Source: an uncultured delta proteobacterium (GTDB taxonomy: Bacteria > Myxococcota_A > Polyangia > Polyangiales > Polyangiaceae). Taken from it: a stretch of DNA of 8,267 nucleotides. A model generated the notes under the pieces. The model searched no databases. It was not told the DNA's origin and was given only the letters and a program-made list of their open reading frames with translations. Shown here piece by piece: positions 1-5,717 of this stretch (the first letter of the stretch is position 1; each line of letters starts with the position of its first letter). Location of the stretch: positions 1 through 8,267 of the forward strand of contig CAITLX010000227.1 in NCBI GenBank assembly GCA_903893335.1. Reading direction: 5' to 3'. The translations under genes were made by a program, and so were the position numbers.

Positions 1-644
1 AGGTGCGCCTTGAAGTGCTTGAACAGCGACTCGTAGCGGACCTTGGTCAGGCGCGGCACGCGCCGGTCGGGCGAGGCGATGAGCGGCAGCGCCTCGGGCG
101 AGGCGCAGGGCACCTCGACGTGTGTGCGGTAGCGCGACGCGAGCGAGGCGTCGTCGATCTCGGCGTCCGAGAGCGACTTCAGCCACCACTGCAACAGCGC
201 GAGGTCCCCCTCGCCGGCGCGCGAGCGCAGGCGCACGAGCGACTCCCACAGGGGGTTGCGCGCCTGCCACGCGCCGCCGTGCGAGGCGACGACGCACGCG
301 CCGACGTAGAGCGCGCCGTGCACGACCGCGTGCACGAGCAGCGGCACACCGTCGGGGCCGCGCTCGTCGGCCCAGCGGTCGCGCCGCGCGCGCGTCACCG
401 CGACGCCGAGCCTGTGCACCGAGGCGTCCGATCGATCGAGCCCGAGGTCCTCGCCGTCGAACAGCGTGGGCGCGAGCGCCGCGAAGCGCGACGCCGTGTC
501 GTCGAGCGCGGCGACGATCGAGGGGTTGCCCGCGGGGTTCGCGTCGGTGGCGCGCGCCGCCGCGAGATCGCGCCGCGCCGCCTCGGGGTAGAGCGGCCAG
601 AAGAAGCGCTCGAAGATGCGCTCGGGCGTCAGGGGCTCGGCCAT
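1..644 (-). CDS. Uncharacterised protein, N-terminal 214 residues (3' end beyond window)
   Basis: An open frame reads leftward from ATG at 644-642 to the window edge without a stop. The product is unrecognised. The coding call rests on consistent G/C at third codon positions and a balanced globular composition, whereas the overlapping plus-strand frame is Arg/Ala-rich and low complexity. Visible features: an aromatic N-terminus (FERFFWPLYPEA, residues 11-22), a hydrophobic core stretch (VHAVVHGALYVGACVVASHGG, about 104-124, possibly a buried helix or strand rather than a membrane span), a Trp-rich patch (LLQWWLKSL, 150-158), and a basic segment near the edge (LTKVRYESLFKHFKAH, 199-213). There is no signal peptide and no catalytic motif I recognise. 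No Shine-Dalgarno sequence precedes the ATG; the next upstream ATG is out of frame. The gene is divergent from its plus-strand neighbour, with a 72-bp gap. Its role is unknown; a lineage-restricted cytosolic protein is the most I can say. Confidence 0.8.
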   Translation of the reverse strand, partial: MAEPLTPERIFERFFWPLYPEAARRDLAAARATDANPAGNPSIVAALDDTASRFAALAPTLFDGEDLGLDRSDASVHRLGVAVTRARRDRWADERGPDGVPLLVHAVVHGALYVGACVVASHGGAWQARNPLWESLVRLRSRAGEGDLALLQWWLKSLSDAEIDDASLASRYRTHVEVPCASPEALPLIASPDRRVPRLTKVRYESLFKHFKAH

Positions 645-653
645 CGGAGGCGG

Positions 654-682
654 GTCATGGCGGCGCGTCCGGTCGCCGTCAA
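654..682 (-). promoter_or_regulatory. Candidate promoter for the leftward gene
   Basis: Read on the minus strand, TTGACG (682-677) matches 5 of 6 bases of the sigma-70 -35 consensus. Exactly 17 bp later comes CATGAC (659-654), a weak 3-of-6 match to the -10 box. Initiation about 7 nt downstream would fall near 647, only a few bases before the ATG at 644. The mRNA would be almost leaderless, which fits the absence of a Shine-Dalgarno sequence on that strand. The -10 is poor, so this is tentative. Confidence 0.3.
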
Positions 683-696
683 GCGCGCGCGGATGG

Positions 697-702
697 TAGG
701 GT
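697..702 (+). promoter_or_regulatory. Candidate -10 box for the 717-1679 gene
   Basis: TAGGGT, preceded by TGG, sits 14 bp before the ATG at 717. It resembles the TGG-TATTCT element upstream of the HEAT-ATPase gene. No convincing -35 box lies 16-18 bp upstream. If used, transcription would begin near 709 and give a very short leader, mirroring the nearly leaderless arrangement proposed for the divergent gene. Weak evidence. Confidence 0.22.
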
Positions 703-716
703 CGCAAGGCCGACCG

Positions 717-1679
717 ATGCTCGCCCCCGACGTCACCTTCGAAGGCTTCACGGCGCCCGACTGGGAGCGGCTGCTCGCGGCGTTCACGCCCCGCTCGCGC
801 GACGCCGACGACGGCCCCGAGGGGGGCCTCGTCGTGCTCCACGACGGCGAGCGCGTGCGCAAGCTCGTGCACACGCGCGTCGGCCGCCTCGACCCCTCGG
901 GGCTCGCCTGGCCCACCTCGCTGCCCGACCTCGCCGAGCGCCACGGCGCGCGCTTCGCGGTCGCCGCCGACCTCGACGCCCTCGACGACGTGATGCACGA
1001 ACTCGGCGCGCGGCTGCGTCGCCACGACGACGCGCTGCGGCAGTGGACGACGCTCGCGACCATCGTGCGCGAGCGGCTCGCGTCGGGTCGCCTCGCGGCC
1101 TGGCCGCGGCGCCTGCGCCCCGTGCCCATCCCCACGCCGCGCATGGTCGACGCCGTGCTCGACAGCGTGTGCCCCGTCGGCCGCGTCGCGCTGCTCGGCC
1201 TGTTCGCCGACGGCCAGCTCGCCACCAGCGTGGCGGTGCTGCGCGAGGCGCGCGGCCTCACGCGCATCGTCGGGCCCGACGCGATGCGCCGCCGCATGGG
1301 GCTCTGCTCGGGCGATTTTCGCCGCGACTACCGCCACCTCGTCGAGGTGACGGCGCGCACCATCGGGCCGCTCTCGTTCGGCTGCTTCGCCGAGGAGGCG
1401 ACGCTGCGCGCGCTCTCGGTCGACGACACCCCGGGCGCGTGGGCGCGCGCGGTCGCGGTGCGCGACGTCATCCTCGCGCCGATGCCCGCGCCGCTCGTCG
1501 TCCCGCTCGGGCTCGACGCCGCGCGCGCCGGCATCGCGGCGCTGCGCGACGTGCTCGAGCGCGCCGACCCCATCGGCAGCACGTTCGCCGGAGCCCTGCT
1601 CTCGCGCATCACCCCCGGGGCGAACGGCCCCGCGCCCTTCGACCCCCTCGACGCGCTCCGCCGCCTGCTCGCACGCTAG
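717..1679 (+). CDS. Uncharacterised 320-aa protein
   Basis: This is an open frame with strongly G/C-biased third positions, ending at TAG (1677-1679). I do not recognise the family. The product looks soluble: no signal peptide, no clear membrane span, and a mixed alpha/beta appearance. Notable segments are a helical, Arg-rich stretch (about residues 80-125), the hydrophobic strand-like VGRVALLGLFADGQLATSV (from residue 154), GLCSGDFRRDYRHLVEV (about 199-215), and a C-terminal helix DALRRLLAR. Start choice: ATG at 657 has GGAGG at a good 6-nt spacing, but the 20 codons from 657 to 716 include GTA, CAA, CGA and CGT, rare in the rest of the gene. They also overlap the putative divergent promoter. 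ATG 717 begins immediately before typical codon use (LAPDVTFEGF) and is preferred. The ATPase operon begins 66 bp downstream, so a shared function is possible but unproven. Confidence 0.75.
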   Translation: MLAPDVTFEGFTAPDWERLLAAFTPRSRDADDGPEGGLVVLHDGERVRKLVHTRVGRLDPSGLAWPTSLPDLAERHGARFAVAADLDALDDVMHELGARLRRHDDALRQWTTLATIVRERLASGRLAAWPRRLRPVPIPTPRMVDAVLDSVCPVGRVALLGLFADGQLATSVAVLREARGLTRIVGPDAMRRRMGLCSGDFRRDYRHLVEVTARTIGPLSFGCFAEEATLRALSVDDTPGAWARAVAVRDVILAPMPAPLVVPLGLDAARAGIAALRDVLERADPIGSTFAGALLSRITPGANGPAPFDPLDALRRLLAR

Positions 1680-1698
1680 ACGCCGCCGCCGCACTCCG

Positions 1699-1707
1699 TG
1701 GTATTCT
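1699..1707 (+). promoter_or_regulatory. Candidate extended -10 promoter for the motor/kinase operon
   Basis: TGG followed by TATTCT (1702-1707) is an extended -10 element, TGn joined to a 4-of-6 match to TATAAT, and it lies in one of the few AT-richer spots in the window. A weak -35 (TAGACG, 1677-1682) is present but with a long 19-bp spacer, so recognition would lean on the extended -10. The predicted start near 1714 leaves about 32 nt of leader before ATG 1746. It would exclude use of the in-frame TTG at 1710. Confidence 0.4.
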
Positions 1708-1745
1708 GATTGTTCGCGACGCTGCGGACGCAAGCGTTCGACCCC

Positions 1746-4637
1746 ATGCTCCCTTCGAAGGATCTTCAGCGCCTGTTCAAGGCCGCCGCGTGGTCGTCGC
1801 GGGCCGAGCTCGAGGCGTTCGTGGCCGAGGCCGTGCCGGTGCCGCCGGCCGATCTGCTCAAGCTGCTCGACGTCATCATCGTGCGCGGGCCGGCCGACCC
1901 GCAGACCGTGCAGAACCGCGCCGTGGCCTTCGGCATGCTCGGCGACCGGTCCCCGAGCGAGGAGCTCTTCGTCCCGCTGCTGCGCGCGCTGAAGATCGCC
2001 GAGCCTTCCGTCCGGGGCGTGCTCGCGCCGCTGGTCGTGCGCGACAACAGCATCCCGGGCCACGGCGAGCTGTGCGCCGCGATGCGCACCACCGACGTCG
2101 ATCTGCGCCGCCACGTCGCGCACATCCTCAAGCAGGTCGCCGGTCGCACCGCGTTCGACATGCTCATCGCCATGGTGGGCGAGCCCGATTTCCCCGGCCG
2201 CCTCGAGACGGCCGACGTGCTCGTCACCAAGGGGGCGCACCACGCCATCCCCGGCCTCGCGCTCATGCTCCAGGTCGGCCGCTCCATCGACAAGGCGCAG
2301 GCCCTCAAGTACCTCGGCGACGCGCGCCTCATGGCGCGCGACATCCCCTCGGCGCTGCGCGCGATCGCCGCCGCGCTCTCCGACGCCGACGAGCGCGTCG
2401 CCATCCAGGCCGTCAGCAGCTTCTCGAGCCTGTGCAGCGAGGACGAGTTCTTCCAGCACGTCACCCCGGCGCTCGAGGCGCACAGCGTCGCCATCGTGCG
2501 CGCCGCCATCGACGGCCTCAAGCGGTTCGGCTCGCCGCGCGCCATCGCCGCGCTCGAGCGCAAGTTCCGCCAGGGCCCCAACTCGCTGCGCATGGCCGTG
2601 CTCGACGCGCTCGAGGCCATCGGCCACGACGGCGTCATCCCCGCGGTCGTGCACGCGATGCAGCACAAGCAGGTCGGCGTGCGCAACCGCGCCTCCGAGG
2701 TGCTCGTCGCGCTCGCGACCACGCACAAGGTCGAGCTCGCGCGCACCATCCTGTGGCTGCTGCGCAGCCGCGACGTCAACGTGCGGCGCGCCGCCGCCGA
2801 GGTGCTTCAGAAGGTCGGCGACCCGAGCGGCGAGCTCGCGCCCAAGCTGCTCACCTACCTGCGCGACGAGGACTGGTGGGTGCGCGAGCGCGTCACCGAC
2901 GCCCTCGTCGAGATGGCCGGCAACCAGCTCACCCGCTACATCGTGAGCTACCTCGCCGACCCGTCCGACATCGTGCGGCGCTACGCGGTCGACGTCCTCT
3001 TCCGCGTGAAGGACCCCGCCGCGCTCGGCGCGCTCGTGCGCACCGCGACGAGCGACGCCGACTGGTGGGTGCGCGAGCGCGCCATCGAGGCCATCGCCGC
3101 GCTGAAGGACGCGCGCGCCCTGCCCTACCTCATCGATCTGCTCGGGCGCGATCGCGGGCTGGTCTACGCCATCCTCGAGGCGCTCGCGTCGCTCGAGGCC
3201 AGGAGCGCCCAGCCGCACGTGCTCGCGCTGCTCGCCGACGAGGAGCCCGACGTCCGCCTCGCCGCGGTGCGCTGCCTCGAGGCCCTCGACGACCCGAGCG
3301 CGTCCGAGGCCCTCGGCCCCCTCGCCGAGGACATCGACCACCGCGTGCGGCGCGCGGCGCGCGACGTGCTCGACCGCTGGAAGGTGCGCTGGCGCGGCGG
3401 CCCCGAGGTCATCGCCGACCGTCGGCTGCCCCTGCTCGACCGCCTGCTGGTCGGCGTCGCGCGCGCCGAGGCCGACGATCTGCTGCTCTACAGCAACGCG
3501 CGACCGATGGTGAAGCGCCTCGGGTCGATGGCGCAGCTCGCCAACAACGTCTTCACGAGCGAGCAGGTCGAGGCGATGCTGCTGCCGCACCTGACGCCCG
3601 CGCAGCTCAGCGCGCTCGACGAGCAGCGCGACGTGGACCTCTCGTACGAGGTCAAGAGCGAGGGGCTGCGCTTCCGCGCCAACGTGTTCCGCCAGATCTC
3701 GGGGCTCTCGGCCGTGTTCCGGATCATCAAGGGCACGCTGATGGACATCGAGAAGCTCGGCCTGCCGCCCATCGTGCAGACCTTCGGCGACCTCAAGAAC
3801 GGCCTCGTGCTGGTCGGGGGCCCGACGGGCTCGGGCAAATCGACGACGCTCGCGGGCGTCATCGACTACGTCAACCGCACCTACCAGCGACACATCATCA
3901 CGCTCGAGGACCCGATCGAGGTCGTGCACGTGCGCAAGCGCTGCCTGGTCAACCAGCGCGAGGTCGGCGCGCACACCAACGGCTTCGGCCCCGCGCTGCG
4001 CGCGACGCTGCGCCAGGACCCCGACGTCATCCTCGTCGGCGAGATGCGCGATCTCGCCACGATCTCGTTCGCGGTCACCGCCGCCGAGACGGGCCACCTC
4101 GTGTTCGGCACGGTGCACACCGTGTCGGCCGACTCGAGCATCGACCGCATCATCAACGCGTTCCCCCCCGGCCAGCACCCGCAGGTGCGCTCGATGCTCG
4201 CCGAGACGCTGCGCGCGGTCGTCTGCCAGCAGCTCGTGCGCCGCTGCGACGGGCCGGGGCGCGCGCTCGCCGTCGAGGTCATGCTCAACAACGACGCCGT
4301 CTCCAACCTCATCCGCAAGGGCAAGACGTACCAGCTCGCGCAGGTCATCCAGACGTCGCGCGACCTGGGCATGCAGTCGATGGACTTCGAGATCATGCGC
4401 CTGCTCAAGGAGGGCACGATCTCCGAGGACGAGGCCTACCTGAAGGTGACCGACAAGGCGGCGTTCGAGCGCAGCCTCGCCGAGGCCGAGGCGCCCGCGG
4501 GCGGCGCGCGCGGGCCGTCGATGCACCCCTCCGCGCTGCCGCCGGCTGCGAGCACCGCGCCGCGACCGACGCCGGGCGCGCTCAGCATGCCGCCGCCGGC
4601 CACCACGGGGCGCCCCTCGCGCCTGCCGGGAGCCTGA
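1746..4637 (+). CDS. HEAT-repeat / PilT-type ATPase fusion (putative pilus-retraction motor subunit)
   Basis: This 963-aa protein has two parts and a tail. Residues about 20-555 form a HEAT-type alpha-solenoid with a period near 31 residues; clear units start at DWWVRERV (376), SDIVRRYAV (407) and DWWVRERA (439). Residues about 559-905 are a whole PilT-type secretion ATPase: a degenerate N-terminal PAS-like domain, Walker A GPTGSGKST (692-700, Lys698), Asp box LEDPIE (720-725), Walker B DVILVGEMRD (760-769, Glu766), and His box TGHLVFGTVHT (782-792) with both histidines. The retraction motif, normally AIRNLIRE, reads AVSNLIRK (851-858). All core ATP-binding residues are present, so the enzyme looks active. 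PilT proteins hydrolyse ATP to pull pilins from the pilus base at the inner-membrane cytoplasmic face; ordinary ones are about 340-370 aa and lack the solenoid. No zinc tetracysteine is present, which argues against PilB/GspE. Residues 916-963 are a Pro/Ala/Ser-rich, probably disordered tail. ATG 1746 is preferred over TTG 1710, although no good Shine-Dalgarno precedes it. It is the first gene of the operon. Confidence 0.93.
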   Translation: MLPSKDLQRLFKAAAWSSRAELEAFVAEAVPVPPADLLKLLDVIIVRGPADPQTVQNRAVAFGMLGDRSPSEELFVPLLRALKIAEPSVRGVLAPLVVRDNSIPGHGELCAAMRTTDVDLRRHVAHILKQVAGRTAFDMLIAMVGEPDFPGRLETADVLVTKGAHHAIPGLALMLQVGRSIDKAQALKYLGDARLMARDIPSALRAIAAALSDADERVAIQAVSSFSSLCSEDEFFQHVTPALEAHSVAIVRAAIDGLKRFGSPRAIAALERKFRQGPNSLRMAVLDALEAIGHDGVIPAVVHAMQHKQVGVRNRASEVLVALATTHKVELARTILWLLRSRDVNVRRAAAEVLQKVGDPSGELAPKLLTYLRDEDWWVRERVTDALVEMAGNQLTRYIVSYLADPSDIVRRYAVDVLFRVKDPAALGALVRTATSDADWWVRERAIEAIAALKDARALPYLIDLLGRDRGLVYAILEALASLEARSAQPHVLALLADEEPDVRLAAVRCLEALDDPSASEALGPLAEDIDHRVRRAARDVLDRWKVRWRGGPEVIADRRLPLLDRLLVGVARAEADDLLLYSNARPMVKRLGSMAQLANNVFTSEQVEAMLLPHLTPAQLSALDEQRDVDLSYEVKSEGLRFRANVFRQISGLSAVFRIIKGTLMDIEKLGLPPIVQTFGDLKNGLVLVGGPTGSGKSTTLAGVIDYVNRTYQRHIITLEDPIEVVHVRKRCLVNQREVGAHTNGFGPALRATLRQDPDVILVGEMRDLATISFAVTAAETGHLVFGTVHTVSADSSIDRIINAFPPGQHPQVRSMLAETLRAVVCQQLVRRCDGPGRALAVEVMLNNDAVSNLIRKGKTYQLAQVIQTSRDLGMQSMDFEIMRLLKEGTISEDEAYLKVTDKAAFERSLAEAEAPAGGARGPSMHPSALPPAASTAPRPTPGALSMPPPATTGRPSRLPGA
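2871..3081 (+). repeat. 22-nt exact direct repeat within the HEAT region
   Basis: Identical 22-nt stretches occur at 2871-2892 and 3060-3081, 189 bp (63 codons) apart, both encoding DWWVRER. The distance equals two HEAT units. This suggests either duplication of a two-repeat block or strong selection on this loop/helix with shared codon preference. Confidence 0.7.
4628..4632 (+). promoter_or_regulatory. Ribosome binding site deciding the GTG start at 4641
   Basis: GGGAG lies 8 nt before GTG 4641, inside the last codons of the upstream gene, whose TGA is 4635-4637. The placement supports the GTG start and translational coupling of the two ATPases. Confidence 0.6.
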
Positions 4638-4640
4638 GCC

Positions 4641-5717
4641 GTGGCCCGCATCGACTCCTTCCTGCGGCTCGTCGTCGAGCAGAGCGCGAGCGATCTCCAT
4701 TTCCACGCCGGTACGCGGCCGATCATCCGCCACGACGGCGACATCGTCGAGCTTCCGTTCCGCGAGCTGAGCGGCAACGAGGCGCGCCGGTTCCTCTTCG
4801 AGATCCTGACGCCCGAGCAGCGCGTGATGTTCGAGCGCGACCGCGAGATCGACTTCGCTTACGGCATCGAGGGGGTCGGCCGCTTCCGCGCCAACGTCTT
4901 CGAGCAGGCGCGCGGCATCGGCGCCGTCTTCCGCATCATCCCGAGCCGCATCCCGTCGCTCGACGATCTCGCGTTCCCCCCCGTCGTGCGGCGCATCGCC
5001 GAGCTCTCCAACGGGCTGGTGCTCGTCACCGGGCCCACCGGCTCGGGCAAGACGACGACGCTCGCGGCCATCATCAACGAGATCAACAAGAGCGGACGCA
5101 AGCACATCATCACGGTCGAGGACCCGATCGAGTTCATCCACGAGAGCGCGCAGAGCGTCATCACGCAGCGCCAGGTCGGGCTCCACACCGAGAGCTTCGC
5201 GGGCGCGCTGCGCTCGGCCCTGCGCGAGTCGCCCGACGTGCTCGTCGTCGGCGAGATGCGCGACCTCGAGACGGTGACCCTCGCGCTCGCGGCGGCCGAG
5301 ACGGGCGTGCTCGTCTTCGGCACGCTGCACACCAACTCGGCCGCGAAGGCGATCGACCGCATCCTCGACGTCACCCCGGAGGACTCGCGCGATCAGGTGC
5401 GCGGCGTGCTCTCCGTGCTGCTCAAGGGCGTCATCGCGCAGCACCTGTGCAAGCGCGCCAGCGGCGAGGGGCGCGTCGCGGTGCTCGAGATCCTCCTGCA
5501 CTCCTACGCGGTCAGCAACCTCATCCGCGAGAACAAGATCCACCAGATCGACGGCTACCTCGTCTCGGCCGAGCACTCGGGATCCGGCATGCAGGCGCTC
5601 GACTCGTGTATCTTCAACCTCGTTCGTGAGGGGGTCATCACGCTCGAAGAGGGGTTGAAGGTGGCGACCAACCCCGACGCCGTCCGCAAGCTCGCCGCCG
5701 ATTTGCCCGAGGACTGA
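4641..5717 (+). CDS. pilT: PilT-family type IV pilus retraction ATPase (paralogue)
   Basis: At 358 aa this has ordinary PilT length and order. The N-terminal domain carries ASDLHFHAG (16-24) and RFRANVF. It is followed by Walker A GPTGSGKTT (131-139, Lys137), Asp box VEDPIEF (159-165), Walker B DVLVVGEMRD (199-208, Glu205), His box (221-231), retraction motif AVSNLIRE (290-297; usual form AIRNLIRE), and the C-terminal GMQALD helix region typical of PilT. PilT hexamers use ATP to depolymerise the pilus, powering twitching motility and DNA or surface retraction. One oddity is that the first histidine of the TGHLVFGTLHT His box is Val223 here; the second, His230, is kept. The start is GTG, 3 bp after the HEAT-ATPase stop. 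The symbol denotes family: myxobacteria usually keep the main pilT in a pil cluster with pilB and pilC, absent here, so this is probably an accessory paralogue that works with its HEAT-fused neighbour. No zinc-binding cysteines are present, which argues against an assembly ATPase. Confidence 0.93.
   Translation: MARIDSFLRLVVEQSASDLHFHAGTRPIIRHDGDIVELPFRELSGNEARRFLFEILTPEQRVMFERDREIDFAYGIEGVGRFRANVFEQARGIGAVFRIIPSRIPSLDDLAFPPVVRRIAELSNGLVLVTGPTGSGKTTTLAAIINEINKSGRKHIITVEDPIEFIHESAQSVITQRQVGLHTESFAGALRSALRESPDVLVVGEMRDLETVTLALAAAETGVLVFGTLHTNSAAKAIDRILDVTPEDSRDQVRGVLSVLLKGVIAQHLCKRASGEGRVAVLEILLHSYAVSNLIRENKIHQIDGYLVSAEHSGSGMQALDSCIFNLVREGVITLEEGLKVATNPDAVRKLAADLPED
5709..5713 (+). promoter_or_regulatory. 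Ribosome binding site for the GTG start at 5718
   Basis: GAGGA ends 4 nt before GTG 5718, within the final PilT codons. The PilT stop TGA (5715-5717) directly abuts this GTG with no intervening base, so termination-reinitiation coupling is likely. The spacing is slightly short but acceptable. Confidence 0.5.

Noticed and set aside
3..656. N-terminal extension of the 717-1679 protein back to base 3
   Set aside because: This stretch is Arg/Ala/Val-rich and non-globular in the plus frame, while the minus strand reads as a well-behaved protein over the same bases.
1710..1745. TTG at 1710 as the start of the HEAT-PilT gene
   Set aside because: It lies almost on the proposed -10 box, has no Shine-Dalgarno sequence, and ATG 1746 begins the amphipathic helical sequence.
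1766..2779. 337-codon antisense frame under the HEAT repeats, and similar antisense frames at 629-1297, 3881-4417, 4859-5374 and 7625-8215
   Set aside because: All are Ser/Arg/Thr-rich complements of genes with clear motifs or coding bias and have no independent coding signature.
122..5629. A continuous 1,835-codon plus-strand open frame as a giant gene
   Set aside because: Its translation is low-complexity Arg/Ala/Pro and it lies out of frame over genes with unmistakable PilT motifs; it is a by-product of very high GC content.
3816..5717. Assignment of the two ATPases to PilB or GspE (pilus assembly or type II secretion)
   Set aside because: Neither has the zinc-binding paired CxxC motifs or the N-terminal domains of those families; spacing of Walker, Asp and His boxes and the AIRNLIRE-like motif are PilT-type.
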